Below, one piece after another: positions 25,698-35,078 of a DNA stretch of 64,000 nt; position 1 is the first letter of the stretch, and each line of letters starts with the position of its first letter. Made by a program: the position numbers and the translations under genes. The notes below the pieces were generated by a model that saw only the letters and a program-made list of their open reading frames with translations, had not been told where the DNA came from and made no database searches. Source of the stretch: Pseudoruegeria aquimaris (GTDB lineage Bacteria > Pseudomonadota > Alphaproteobacteria > Rhodobacterales > Rhodobacteraceae); assembly GCF_900172235.1 (NCBI RefSeq), contig NZ_FWFQ01000017.1:30407-94406 (forward strand), given 5' to 3'.

Positions 25698-26465
25698 ATG
25701 ACCTACCCCCTCGACCCCATGCGCCTCACGGGGGAGGAAGCACGAGCCGGCACTGGCTCTCGGAACTGGAACGCTCACCCAGGCAGGCCCCCGTCGGAGT
25801 CTGTGCATACGCTGCGCCGCTACGACGTGGCCTGCCTCGGGACCCCTCTCGACGACATGCCCGGCGTTCACCGCTTCTCCCGCATCGCTCCGGCCAGCCC
25901 CCATGTGGACGCGGCCTTCGGCGCCTTTGCCCACGGCACCTTGCTGAACACGCCGGACGGCCCCTGCGCCATCGAGGATCTGGAGCCCGGCATCCGCGTG
26001 GACACGCTGCACAACGGCCCGCAACCGGTGGCGTGGATCGGCCGCATCACCATCGCCCCGGCCCATGCCACCTCGGGCGCACCCGCCCTGCCCCTGCTGA
26101 GGGTGCTGCCGGGCGCCTTCGGCGGCCTGCTGCCCGAGCGCGACATGCTTCTCGGCCCCTACGCGCGCATCCTGCGCGGCCAGGGCGATCAGGCCGCGCT
26201 GCGGCCAGTCAAAAGCCTCTGCGATGATCTCACCGTGGTGGAAACCGCGAGCGCATCGGCGATCAGCCTCTACCACATCGGCTTCGCCCGGCACGAGATC
26301 GTGCTCGCCGGCGGCCTGCCGATGGAGAGCTACCACCCGGGCGAAAGCTTCGAGGAGACCTGCCCGACGGAGGATCTGGCCACACTGGCAAGCCTCTTCC
26401 CCGCGCCGGGCGGCCTGCATCGGCTGGGGCGCACCGCCGTGCGGCAGATCGGCTTCGGCACCTGA
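25698..26465 (+). CDS. Hint-domain protein
   Basis: 255 residues. Residues about 70-210 match the Hint_2 (hedgehog/intein-like) domain of Rhodobacterales: 'FAHGTLLNTPDGPCAIEDLE', 'GIRVDTLHNGPQPVAWIGR', then 'PERDMLLGPYARI' and 'LYHIGFARHEIVLAGGLPME'. Many such proteins carry an N-terminal secreted or calcium-binding region; this one has only a short N-terminus and no signal peptide. Autoprocessing is uncertain, since the usual N-terminal nucleophile Cys/Ser is not obvious (a Gly-Thr occupies the position). Confidence 0.8.
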   Translation: MTYPLDPMRLTGEEARAGTGSRNWNAHPGRPPSESVHTLRRYDVACLGTPLDDMPGVHRFSRIAPASPHVDAAFGAFAHGTLLNTPDGPCAIEDLEPGIRVDTLHNGPQPVAWIGRITIAPAHATSGAPALPLLRVLPGAFGGLLPERDMLLGPYARILRGQGDQAALRPVKSLCDDLTVVETASASAISLYHIGFARHEIVLAGGLPMESYHPGESFEETCPTEDLATLASLFPAPGGLHRLGRTAVRQIGFGT

Positions 26466-26487
26466 ACGGCCCCCATCCCGCGCGACC

Positions 26488-26745
26488 TCAGGGCGCGGGG
26501 CCGTCCTCGCGCCCGAGCGCGTGCAGCCGGGCGCGCAACTCCTCCGCGCGCGCATCTCCTGCTTCCAGCGCGAAAATGAAGGCCTGCGTCAGGTAGAAGG
26601 CCGCCCGGTCGCTCTCGGCGGGCAACACCAGCAGCGCGGCTTCACGATAGAGCCCCACGAGAGCGGGCCCGTCGCGGGCCGCATGGGCGGCCAGAAGCGC
26701 CGCCTCGATTTCCGCGAGCCGCCCGGCGCCGGCCGGATCGCTCAC
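26488..26745 (-). CDS. small helical protein coupled to the Rieske oxygenase (85 aa)
   Basis: GTG start overlapping the oxygenase stop (GTGA). All-helical, alanine-rich: 'RLAEIEAALLAAHAARDGPA', then 'REAALLVLPAESDRAAFYLT' and 'EAGDARAEELRARLHAL'. It looks like two TPR-like hairpins. No function assigned; the translational coupling suggests it helps or follows the oxygenase. Not an electron-transfer subunit. Confidence 0.65.
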   Translation of the reverse strand: MSDPAGAGRLAEIEAALLAAHAARDGPALVGLYREAALLVLPAESDRAAFYLTQAFIFALEAGDARAEELRARLHALGREDGPAP

Positions 26746-27908
26746 ACCGCGCCCGCGCGCCGCCGCAGCAGTTGCGAGGCGACCCAGTGGTGGAACAGAT
26801 GCGTCGGCCCGTCCATCGCCGGCGAAAACCGGCCGCCGTCGAACAGCACCCCATGGCGGCCCCGCTGCATCCCCTCGACGACGAAGACGTCCTCCTCGAA
26901 CACGCCCTTCCAGAGTCGGGCGTTCTCCGCCCGCATCTCGGCGTAGTCCGGCCCCGCGGCCTCCGGCGCGGTGTAGTAGAGCGCGACGTGCTCGATCGTG
27001 CGCTCCGTCGAGAGCGGCTGCAGCAGGATGGCGAAGCTGTGATCGCGGTGCACGCCGAGCAGCACGTTGGGGTAGAGCGCCACGTATTCCGCTGCCGTCT
27101 CCCATTTCGCGCCCAGCCCCGGCACGTCGGGAAAGCGCGGCTGCCCCTCCCGCCTGAGTTGCTGGTAGACCAGCGTGCCCTGCCCCGAGTAGGCGCCGGG
27201 CGCCTCGATGTGATAGTGATCCTCCAGCCGCGAGTAGCTGTTGAGGCCCGGATGCACCCAGGGCAGGTGGTAGCTTTCGCAATAGTTCTCCACCGCCAGC
27301 TTCCAGTTCGTCGCCACGTCGAGTTCGAAACGGGAGTCCGCCCCGCCCGGCACGACCGGGTGCTCGAACTCCGCCCAGCGCGCCAGCAGATCGGCATGGA
27401 CCTCCTCGAAGGGGGCCGCGGTGCCCGAGACGTTCACGAAGATCACGTCGCGCCAGAGGTGGTGGCGCACGCGGGTCAGGCCCAGATCGCCCTTGTCGAC
27501 ATCGGGATGTGTGTTGTGGCCGGGGCCGCCCACGTGCGGCGTGGCCCGCAGCTCGCCCGTGAGCGCGTAGCACCAGCTGTGGTATGGGCAGCGCAGAGCA
27601 CCTTCCACCTTGCGCTTTTCCTCCACGAGGATCATGCCCCGGTGGCGGCAGGTGTTCTGGTAGACATGCAGCCGGCCTTCCCTGTCGCGCGCCAGCAGGA
27701 GCGGCATTCCAAGGAAATCCACAGGCATCACGTCGCCCGGTTCGGGCACATCGGCGCCGAAGCCCACGCCGGCCCAGTTGTCGAAGAGCACCGCCTGCCG
27801 CTCCTCCTCGAAGATCTCGGGCGAAACGTAATGCGCGTTGGGCAGCCCCCTGGCCTTGGACACTTCCTTCAGGACGGCCTCGAGATCGGTGGTGGCGACG
27901 TGCTGCAT
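26742..27908 (-). CDS. Rieske-type aromatic-ring/quaternary-amine oxygenase alpha subunit
   Basis: 388 residues. Rieske [2Fe-2S] ligands C87-x-H89 ('TCRHRG') and C107-x2-H110 ('CPYHSW'). The mononuclear iron site lies in 'ENYCESYHLPWVHP' (H214, H219). The overall form resembles oxygenases of carnitine, choline, glycine-betaine or stachydrine type (GbcA-like) more than classic benzene dioxygenases. The substrate is not decided by sequence. A reductase partner is not adjacent; the only coupled gene is the small helical one downstream. Confidence 0.88.
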   Translation of the reverse strand: MQHVATTDLEAVLKEVSKARGLPNAHYVSPEIFEEERQAVLFDNWAGVGFGADVPEPGDVMPVDFLGMPLLLARDREGRLHVYQNTCRHRGMILVEEKRKVEGALRCPYHSWCYALTGELRATPHVGGPGHNTHPDVDKGDLGLTRVRHHLWRDVIFVNVSGTAAPFEEVHADLLARWAEFEHPVVPGGADSRFELDVATNWKLAVENYCESYHLPWVHPGLNSYSRLEDHYHIEAPGAYSGQGTLVYQQLRREGQPRFPDVPGLGAKWETAAEYVALYPNVLLGVHRDHSFAILLQPLSTERTIEHVALYYTAPEAAGPDYAEMRAENARLWKGVFEEDVFVVEGMQRGRHGVLFDGGRFSPAMDGPTHLFHHWVASQLLRRRAGAV

Positions 27909-28356
27909 CGGGCTTTCCCTTCTCGGGCAGGAACAGATGCACGCACCATGACGCCCCGGCCCCCCTGCGCTCTATGCCAGCCAAGACACGGGGCGGTTCG
28001 GATGCGACACGCCGCCCGTGGAGCACGGAAAGCGCTGCGCATGAGCGATTCGGCGGTGATTCGCGATGTCGGGCATCTGTTAGCGCCACCGGGCGACAGC
28101 CCGCGTGGCACGCCTCAGGGTTGCAAGGTTCGCTCCGGATGCCCGGCGCAGCCCTGTGCACGGTGAAAAATCCAGCGTTTTCCGCAGCGCAGCGTTTTGT
28201 CAATTTTTTTACATTTTTTTGGCGAAACCGTCAAAATGCTTTACAGGAAAATAAAAGCTTTTCAGATGATTGCCCTATCCTTTACCTATTTCGCATCGGA
28301 GGAGACGCAGCGGCATTCGCCGCCTCGTCACAGCAATTTCAGGGGGGATCATTCTC
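27909..28356. promoter_or_regulatory. 448-bp divergent region with the acs promoter
   Basis: The left two thirds are GC-rich without features. Between about 28190 and 28290 the DNA turns strongly AT-rich, with T-runs (TTTTTTTACATTTTTTTGG) and words such as TTTACAGGAAAATAAAAG, unlike the rest of the window. This is the likely acs promoter and regulator-binding area. No single regulator can be named from the sequence. Confidence 0.5.
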
Positions 28357-30318
28357 GTGACCGATTCTGCACCAGCCACCTACGCACCTTCCGCGGAGTT
28401 CATCGCGAACGCCCACGCCGACGCTGCAACCTATGAGAAAATGTATGCCGCCTCGATCGAAGATCCGGCCGGCTTCTGGGCCGAGCACGGCAAGCGAATC
28501 GACTGGATCAAGCCCTTCACGCAGGTGAAGAACACTTCCTTCGAATTCGGCAACGTGAATATCCGCTGGTTCGAGGACGGCACGCTGAACGTCGCCGCCA
28601 ACTGCATCGACCGCCACCTCGCCACCCGCGGCGATCAGACGGCCATCATCTGGGAGCCCGACTCCCCGGAGGAAGAGGCCAAGCACATCACCTACAAACA
28701 GCTGCACACCAGCGTCTGCCGGATGGCCAACATCCTGGAAGAACTGGGCGTGCGCAAAGGCGACCGGGTCGTCATCTACCTCCCCATGATCCCGGAAGCC
28801 GCCTATGCCATGCTGGCCTGCGCCCGCATCGGGGCGATCCACTCGATCGTCTTCGCCGGCTTCAGCCCCGACGCGCTGGCCGCCCGCATCAACGGCTGCG
28901 ACGCCAAGCTCATCATCACCGCCGACGAAGCCCCGCGCGGCGGCCGCAAGACGCCCCTGAAATCCAACGCCGACGCCGCCCTGCTGCACTGCAAGGACAC
29001 GGTGAAATGCCTGGTGGTGAAGCGCACCGGAGGCCAGACGACCTGGATCGACGGCCGCGACTTCGACTACAACGAAATGGCGCTCGAAGCCTCCGACGTC
29101 TGCGCGCCTGCGGAGATGAACGCCGAGGATCCGCTGTTCATCCTCTACACCTCCGGCTCGACCGGCCAGCCCAAGGGCGTTGTCCATACCTCCGGCGGCT
29201 ATCTCGTCTATGCGGCGATGACGCACCAGTACACGTTTGATTACCACGACGGGGACATCTACTGGTGCACCGCCGACGTGGGCTGGGTGACGGGCCACAG
29301 CTACATCGTCTACGGCCCGCTCGCCAACGGCGCCACCACGCTGATGTTCGAAGGCGTGCCCACCTACCCCGATGCGGGGCGCTTCTGGGCCGTCTGCGAG
29401 AAGCACAAGGTCAACCAGTTCTACACCGCGCCGACGGCGATCCGGGCGCTGATGGGTCAGGGCACCGAGTTCGTGGAGAAATACGACCTGAGCAGCCTCA
29501 AGCTGCTGGGCACCGTGGGCGAGCCGATCAACCCGGAGGCCTGGAACTGGTACAACGACGTCGTCGGCAAGGGCCGCTGCCCGATCGTGGACACCTGGTG
29601 GCAGACGGAGACCGGCGGCCACATGCTCACCCCGCTTCCCGGCGCCCATGCCACCAAGCCCGGCTCCGCGCAGAAACCCTTCTTCGGCGTGCACCCGGTG
29701 GTGCTGGACGCCCAGACCGGCGAAGAGATCCACGCCACCGAGGCCGAGGGCGTGCTCTGCCTGAAGGACAGCTGGCCCGGCCAGATGCGCACCGTCTGGG
29801 GCGATCACGAGCGCTTCGAGAAGACCTATTTCTCCGACTACAAAGGCTACTATTTCGCCGGTGACGGCTGCCGCCGCGATGCCGATGGCGACTACTGGAT
29901 CACCGGGCGCGTGGACGACGTGATCAACGTCTCCGGCCACCGCATGGGCACGGCGGAAGTGGAAAGCGCCCTGGTGGCGCACCCGAAGGTGGCCGAGGCC
30001 GCCGTGGTGGGCTACCCGCACGATGTGAAGGGCCAGGGCATCTACTGCTACGTGACCCTGATGAACGGGGTCGAGCCGTCCGAAGAGCTGCGCAAGGAGC
30101 TGCGCACCTGGGTGCGCACCGAGATCGGCCCCATCGCCTCGCCGGACCTGATCCAATGGGCGCCGGGCCTGCCGAAAACCCGTTCCGGCAAGATCATGCG
30201 CCGCATCCTGCGCAAGATCGCCGAGGATGACTTCGGCTCGCTCGGCGACACCTCCACGCTGGCGGAGCCCGCCGTGGTGGACGATCTGATCGCCAACCGC
30301 ATGAACAAGGCGTCCTGA
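28357..30318 (+). CDS. acs: acetyl-CoA synthetase (AMP-forming)
   Basis: 653 residues, full length. Adenylation motifs: '[15 protein letters not shown]' (P-loop, A3), 'WWQTETGG' (A5), '[20 protein letters not shown]' (A7) and the C-terminal catalytic, acetylatable Lys in '[11 protein letters not shown]' (A10). It converts acetate, ATP and CoA to acetyl-CoA, AMP and PPi. The GTG start lies 8 nt after GGGGGG and gives the usual family N-terminus. The adenylate kinase gene begins 2 bp later. Confidence 0.96.
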   Translation: MTDSAPATYAPSAEFIANAHADAATYEKMYAASIEDPAGFWAEHGKRIDWIKPFTQVKNTSFEFGNVNIRWFEDGTLNVAANCIDRHLATRGDQTAIIWEPDSPEEEAKHITYKQLHTSVCRMANILEELGVRKGDRVVIYLPMIPEAAYAMLACARIGAIHSIVFAGFSPDALAARINGCDAKLIITADEAPRGGRKTPLKSNADAALLHCKDTVKCLVVKRTGGQTTWIDGRDFDYNEMALEASDVCAPAEMNAEDPLFILYTSGSTGQPKGVVHTSGGYLVYAAMTHQYTFDYHDGDIYWCTADVGWVTGHSYIVYGPLANGATTLMFEGVPTYPDAGRFWAVCEKHKVNQFYTAPTAIRALMGQGTEFVEKYDLSSLKLLGTVGEPINPEAWNWYNDVVGKGRCPIVDTWWQTETGGHMLTPLPGAHATKPGSAQKPFFGVHPVVLDAQTGEEIHATEAEGVLCLKDSWPGQMRTVWGDHERFEKTYFSDYKGYYFAGDGCRRDADGDYWITGRVDDVINVSGHRMGTAEVESALVAHPKVAEAAVVGYPHDVKGQGIYCYVTLMNGVEPSEELRKELRTWVRTEIGPIASPDLIQWAPGLPKTRSGKIMRRILRKIAEDDFGSLGDTSTLAEPAVVDDLIANRMNKAS

Positions 30319-30320
30319 CC

Positions 30321-31010
30321 ATGGACACCGTTCAGCCCCGGCCCGAAACATCCGTCACCCTGATCCTTCTCGGCCCCCCGGGGGCCGGAAAGGGCACCCA
30401 GGCACGGATCCTGCAATCCCGCTTCGGCCTCGTGCAGCTTTCCACCGGCGATCTCCTCCGCGCCGCGGTGGCCGCGGGGACCGAAGCGGGCCGCAAGGCC
30501 AAGGCCGTGATGGAGGCCGGCGGGCTCGTCTCCGACGAGATCGTCCTGGCCATCCTCAAGGAGCGCATGGCCGAGCCGGACGTCGCCGCCGGGGTGATCC
30601 TCGACGGCTTCCCGCGCACCATCGGCCAGGCCGACGCGCTCGGCGCGCTGCTGGCCGAAGCCGGCAAGGCGGTGGATTGCGTGATCTCGCTGGACGTGGA
30701 CGACGAGGCCATGATCGAGCGCATCTCGGGCCGCTTCAGCTGTGCGGCCTGCGGCGAAGGCTACCACGATACACACAAGACCCCGGCCAAGGCCGGCGTC
30801 TGTGACCAATGCGGAGGCACGGAGTTCAAGCGCCGCGCTGACGACAACGCCGAGACTGTGCGTGAACGGCTCGCCGCCTACCACGCCCAGACGGCACCGC
30901 TGATTGCCTACTACGACGAAAAAGGACTGCTGAAGTCGGTGGATGCGATGGGGTCGATCGACGCCATCACGGAAGCCCTCGGCACGATCGTCGCAGGCGT
31001 TTCGGCCTAA
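30321..31010 (+). CDS. adk: adenylate kinase, zinc-lid type
   Basis: 229 residues. P-loop 'LGPPGAGKGTQARILQ', 'STGDLLRAAV', 'DGFPRTIGQADAL', and a LID domain with four cysteines (two CxxC pairs: 'CAACGEGY' and 'CDQCGG') for a zinc ion. It catalyses AMP + ATP to 2 ADP. The gene lies directly after acs with a 2-bp gap, so it is probably co-expressed to recycle the AMP made by Acs. The usual adk of alphaproteobacteria sits in the ribosomal-protein/secY operon, so this is probably a second copy (inference). Confidence 0.93.
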   Translation: MDTVQPRPETSVTLILLGPPGAGKGTQARILQSRFGLVQLSTGDLLRAAVAAGTEAGRKAKAVMEAGGLVSDEIVLAILKERMAEPDVAAGVILDGFPRTIGQADALGALLAEAGKAVDCVISLDVDDEAMIERISGRFSCAACGEGYHDTHKTPAKAGVCDQCGGTEFKRRADDNAETVRERLAAYHAQTAPLIAYYDEKGLLKSVDAMGSIDAITEALGTIVAGVSA

Positions 31011-31072
31011 CCGGTGCCCGCGCCCAAAGGAGAGGGGCCGCGGGACACCATCAAACAGAGGGAGAGAACGTG

Positions 31073-31333
31073 ATGGCGGAAAATCCATCCGATAACGACT
31101 ACTGGTCGGCGAACCTCCGGATCATCAAGGTCTGCCTTGTGATCTGGGCACTGGTTTCGTTCGGCTTCGGCATCCTGCTGCGCCCGCTTCTGTCGGGCAT
31201 TCCCGTCGGCGGGACGGACCTTGGCTTCTGGTTTGCCCAACAGGGCTCGATCCTCGTCTTCCTGGCGCTGATTTTCTTCTACGCCTGGAAGATGAACAAG
31301 CTCGACGCCGAACACGGCGTTGAGGAGGAGTAA
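31073..31333 (+). CDS. DUF4212 small subunit of a sodium/solute symporter
   Basis: 86 residues, two transmembrane helices (about 20-40 and 52-75). It begins MAENPSDNDYWSANLRII and has 'GTDLGFWFAQQGSILVFLAL' in helix 2. Proteins of this family are always encoded just before VC_2705-type symporters, as here (6-bp gap). A GGAGA site precedes the ATG; a GTG one codon upstream is an alternative. It probably stabilises or modulates the transporter. Confidence 0.9.
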   Translation: MAENPSDNDYWSANLRIIKVCLVIWALVSFGFGILLRPLLSGIPVGGTDLGFWFAQQGSILVFLALIFFYAWKMNKLDAEHGVEEE

Positions 31334-31339
31334 GACCCC

Positions 31340-33124
31340 ATGGATCAGTTTACCATCAACCTGCTGTTCGTGGGCGCGTCCTTCGCGCTCTACATCGGCA
31401 TCGCGATCTGGGCCCGCGCGGGCTCCACGTCCGAATTCTACGCCGCCGGTCGCGGCGTGCACCCCGTCACCAACGGCATGGCCACGGCGGCCGACTGGAT
31501 GTCGGCGGCCTCCTTCATCTCGATGGCCGGCCTCATCGCCTTCACCGGCTACGACAACTCCTCCTTCCTGATGGGTTGGACGGGCGGCTACGTGCTGCTG
31601 GCCCTGCTGCTTGCGCCCTACCTGCGCAAGTTCGGCAAGTTCACGGTGTCCGAGTTCATCGGCGACCGTTTCTACAGCCCGACCGCGCGCCTCGTGGCCG
31701 TGATCTGCCTGATCGTCGCCTCGGTGACCTACGTGATCGGCCAGATGACGGGCGTCGGCGTGGCCTTCGGCCGCTTCCTCGAAGTGTCCAACACCACCGG
31801 CCTGCTGATCGGTGCCGCCGTCGTGTTCGCCTACGCCGTGTTCGGCGGCATGAAGGGCGTGACCTACACCCAGGTGGCGCAATACGTCGTGCTGATCACC
31901 GCCTACACCATCCCGGCGATCTTCATCTCGCTGCAACTGACGGGCAACCCGATCCCGGCGCTTGGCCTCTTCGGCGATCACGTCGCCTCGGGTGAGCCGC
32001 TGCTGGCGAAGCTCGACCAGATCGTGACGGAGCTTGGCTTCGCCTCCTACACGGAGCACCATGCCGACACGCTCAACATGGTCCTGTTCACGCTCTCGCT
32101 GATGATCGGCACCGCCGGCCTGCCGCACGTGATCATGCGCTTCTTCACCGTGCCGAAAGTCTCTGACGCACGCTGGTCCGCCGGCTGGGCGCTTGTGTTC
32201 ATCGCGCTGCTTTACCTCACCGCCCCTGCCGTGGGCGCCATGGCCCGCCTCAACATCTCCGAGATGATGTGGCCCAATGGCACCAACGCCGAGGCTGTGT
32301 CCGTCGAGCAGATCGAAACCGATGAGAAATACGCCTGGATGGCGACGTGGCAGAAAACCGGCCTTCTCGACTGGGAAGACAAGAACGGCGACGGCAAGAT
32401 CCAGTACTACAACGACAAGTCCGAGGCCCTGGCCGAGAAGGCTGCCGCGAACGGCTGGGAAGGCAACGAGCTGACCAAGTTCAACCGCGACATCCTCGTT
32501 CTGGCCAACCCCGAAATCGCGAACCTGCCCGGCTGGGTGATCGGCCTCGTGGCCGCCGGTGGCCTCGCCGCCGCGCTCTCGACCGCCGCCGGCCTGCTGC
32601 TCGCGATCTCCTCGGCCGTGTCCCACGACCTGATGAAGGGCCAGCTGACGCCCAACATCAGCGAGAAGGGCGAACTGCTGTCCGCCCGGATCGCGATGGC
32701 CGTGGCGATCTGCGTCGCAACCTACCTGGGCCTCAATCCTCCGGGCTTCGCAGCGCAAACCGTGGCTCTTGCCTTCGGTCTGGCCGCCGCGTCGATCTTC
32801 CCGGCGCTGATGATGGGGATCTTCAGCCAGCGCGTGAACAACAAGGGTGCCGTTGCCGGCATGCTCGTTGGCCTCACCGTGACGCTGATCTACATCTTCC
32901 TGCACAAGGGTTGGTTCTTCATCCCGGGCACCAACAGCTTCACCGATGCGGATCCGCTGCTGTTCACCATCAAGTCGACCTCCTTCGGGGCCATCGGCGC
33001 GATGCTGAACTTCATCACCGCCTACGTGGTGTCCAACGCGACCGAAGAAACGCCGCAAGAGATCAAGGACCTGGTTGCCAGCGTCCGCATCCCGCGCGGC
33101 GCCGGTGTGGCCCAGGATCACTAG
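31340..33124 (+). CDS. VC_2705-family sodium/solute symporter (acetate/pyruvate-type, ActP-like)
   Basis: 594 residues, 13-14 transmembrane helices of the SSS family ('AADWMSAASFISMAGLIAFT' early, 'TAGLPHVIMRFFTVP' in the core). It lies after acs-adk, so acetate or a related short acid is the likely substrate (inference). Residues about 305-400 form a large extra-membrane insertion containing an EF-hand-like loop 'DKNGDGKIQYYN' (347-358) with D347, N349 and D351 as ligands but Asn rather than Glu at position 12. The C-terminus carries 'EETPQEIKDLV'. Confidence 0.9.
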   Translation: MDQFTINLLFVGASFALYIGIAIWARAGSTSEFYAAGRGVHPVTNGMATAADWMSAASFISMAGLIAFTGYDNSSFLMGWTGGYVLLALLLAPYLRKFGKFTVSEFIGDRFYSPTARLVAVICLIVASVTYVIGQMTGVGVAFGRFLEVSNTTGLLIGAAVVFAYAVFGGMKGVTYTQVAQYVVLITAYTIPAIFISLQLTGNPIPALGLFGDHVASGEPLLAKLDQIVTELGFASYTEHHADTLNMVLFTLSLMIGTAGLPHVIMRFFTVPKVSDARWSAGWALVFIALLYLTAPAVGAMARLNISEMMWPNGTNAEAVSVEQIETDEKYAWMATWQKTGLLDWEDKNGDGKIQYYNDKSEALAEKAAANGWEGNELTKFNRDILVLANPEIANLPGWVIGLVAAGGLAAALSTAAGLLLAISSAVSHDLMKGQLTPNISEKGELLSARIAMAVAICVATYLGLNPPGFAAQTVALAFGLAAASIFPALMMGIFSQRVNNKGAVAGMLVGLTVTLIYIFLHKGWFFIPGTNSFTDADPLLFTIKSTSFGAIGAMLNFITAYVVSNATEETPQEIKDLVASVRIPRGAGVAQDH

Positions 33125-33136
33125 GGCCTACCTTGT

Positions 33137-33210
33137 GGCCGGCGCGGCCCCCTGATCCGCGCCGGCCCTCTTCGTGGCACGCCCTCCCTTCCCGCTTCTG
33201 GGCGTGCCAC
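33137..33210 (+). terminator. two successive perfect hairpins after the symporter gene
   Basis: First stem GGCCGGCGCGG / CCGCGCCGGCC (33137-33147 and 33157-33167), followed by CTCTTCG. Second stem GTGGCACGCC / GGCGTGCCAC (33174-33183 and 33201-33210). Neither has a clear U-run. They likely attenuate or process the mRNA between the transporter and the DUF294 gene. Confidence 0.55.
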
Positions 33211-33244
33211 ACCCCCGCTTTCGAACGTTTTCGAGGTCGATGCC

Positions 33245-35074
33245 ATGCCACTGCCCGCTTCAGACATCGCGGCCTTCCTGGCCGGCATCCACCCCTACGA
33301 CACCCTGCCCGCCGCCGATCTGGCCCGCGTGGCCGAGGCCTGCACCCTGCAATCCATCCCCGCCGGCACCGAGATCTACGCCCCCGGCGCGCCGCTCGAC
33401 GGCCTCTACATCGTCCATTCCGGATCGGTGGACGTGGAGGACGCCAACGGCGTGCAGCTCTCGCATCTGCGCAGCCGCAACTCCTTCGGCGAGCGCGGGC
33501 TGCTGCGCGACGGCAGGGCGGTCACCCGCGCCCGCGCCGCGAGCGACGCGCAGCTCCTGCTGCTGCCCACCGACACCTTCCTCGCCCTGCTGAAGGCGCA
33601 GCCGAGCTTCGCGCGTTTCTTCGACCGCTCCCGCGCCGCCCCCACCGCGCGGCCCAGCGATCTGGGCGCGATCGGCATCGGCGAGCTTATGGCGCGCGAT
33701 CCCCTCACCTGCACCCCGGACACCCCCGTCACCGAGGCCGCGCGGATCATGCGCGACAACCGCGTTTCCAGTCTCGGCGTCGTCGGGCAGGACGGCCGGC
33801 TCCTGGGCATCCTCACGATCCGCGATCTCGCCTACAAGGCCGTGGCCGGCGGCACGCCCGGCAGCGCGCCCGTGTCCGAGGTGATGCGCGCAGACCCGGT
33901 GACCCTGCCGCCCAGCGCGCTCGGCACCGACGTGCTGCACAAGATGCTCGAACTTGGCGTGGGCCACCTGCCCGTGGCCGAGAACGGCCGGCTCCTCGGC
34001 ATGGTCACCCAGACCGATCTGACCCGGTTCCAGGCGCTCTCGGCCTCCGCCCTCGTGGCCGAGGCCGCGCTCGCGGCGGATGCGGAGGGCCTCGCGAAGG
34101 TCACCGCGCGCATCCCGCAGATGCTGGCGCAGCTCGTGGGCGCCGGGAACCCCCATCACACCGTCACCAGGCTGATCACAGACGTGGGCGATGCCGTCAC
34201 CCGCCGCCTGCTCACGCTGGCGGAGCAGAAGCTCGGCCCGCCGCCGGTGCCCTACCTCTGGCTGGCCTGCGGTTCGCAGGGCCGCCGCGAGCAGACGGGC
34301 GTTTCGGACCAGGACAACTGCCTGATCCTCGACGACGCCTTCACCGAAAGCCAGCGCCCCTATTTCGAAGCCTTCGCAAGGTTCGTCTGCGACGGGCTGA
34401 ACGCGGCCGGCTACGTCTACTGCCCGGGCGAGATGATGGCGACCACGCCGAAATGGTGCCAGCCGCTGGCGACATGGAAGCGCTACTTCCGGGGCTGGAT
34501 CGCCAAACCCGACCCGCAGGCGCAGATGCTGGCCTCGGTGATGTTCGACCTGCGCCCCATCGGCGGCAGCGAGGCGCTGTTTGCCACGCTTCAGGCCGAA
34601 ACGCTGGAGGCCGCCAGCTCCAATTCGATCTTCGTGGCCCATATGGTCAGCAACTCGCTCAAGCACACGCCGCCGCTCGGGCTGTTGCGCGGCTTCGCCA
34701 CCATCCGCTCCGGCGAACACAAGAACACGCTCGACCTGAAGCACAACGGCGTGGTGCCGGTGGTGGACCTGGGCCGCGTCTACGCGCTTCAGGGCCGGCT
34801 CACGGCCGTCAACACCCGCGCACGCCTGCTGGCCGCCGGAGAGGCGGGCGTGCTTTCGGCCTCCGGCGCAAGGGATCTGGTTGATGCCTACGACCTGATC
34901 GCCCAAACTCGGCTGGAGCATCAGGCCGGCCAGATCAAGGCAGGCGGCACCCCCGACAACTTCCTGCCGCCCGTCGCGCTCTCCGACTTCGAACGCTCCC
35001 ACCTGCGCGACGCCTTCGTGGTCGTCCGCACGCTGCAATCCTCGATCGGCCACGGCCGCTCCATGCTCGGGTAA
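33245..35074 (+). CDS. cNMP-binding, CBS pair and DUF294 nucleotidyltransferase-like protein
   Basis: 609 residues. N-terminal cyclic-nucleotide-binding fold about 10-125 ('FGERGLLRDGRAVTRARAAS'), two CBS motifs about 145-262, then a DUF294 domain of the Pol-beta nucleotidyltransferase superfamily with the signature 'GSQGRREQ' (343-350) and 'SDQDN' Asp pair. A C-terminal DUF294_C helical domain follows. Such proteins (GlnD-like NTase with sensory domains) occur next to acetate transport genes with a DnaQ-like exonuclease; the substrate is unknown. It may sense adenylates or cAMP. The next gene follows after 4 bp. Confidence 0.9.
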   Translation: MPLPASDIAAFLAGIHPYDTLPAADLARVAEACTLQSIPAGTEIYAPGAPLDGLYIVHSGSVDVEDANGVQLSHLRSRNSFGERGLLRDGRAVTRARAASDAQLLLLPTDTFLALLKAQPSFARFFDRSRAAPTARPSDLGAIGIGELMARDPLTCTPDTPVTEAARIMRDNRVSSLGVVGQDGRLLGILTIRDLAYKAVAGGTPGSAPVSEVMRADPVTLPPSALGTDVLHKMLELGVGHLPVAENGRLLGMVTQTDLTRFQALSASALVAEAALAADAEGLAKVTARIPQMLAQLVGAGNPHHTVTRLITDVGDAVTRRLLTLAEQKLGPPPVPYLWLACGSQGRREQTGVSDQDNCLILDDAFTESQRPYFEAFARFVCDGLNAAGYVYCPGEMMATTPKWCQPLATWKRYFRGWIAKPDPQAQMLASVMFDLRPIGGSEALFATLQAETLEAASSNSIFVAHMVSNSLKHTPPLGLLRGFATIRSGEHKNTLDLKHNGVVPVVDLGRVYALQGRLTAVNTRARLLAAGEAGVLSASGARDLVDAYDLIAQTRLEHQAGQIKAGGTPDNFLPPVALSDFERSHLRDAFVVVRTLQSSIGHGRSMLG

Positions 35075-35078
35075 GCCC

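Noticed and set aside
31007..33121. 700-codon minus-strand frame opposite the symporter
   Set aside because: Low-complexity His/Gly/Asp composition and no motifs; the symporter on the plus strand is unambiguous.
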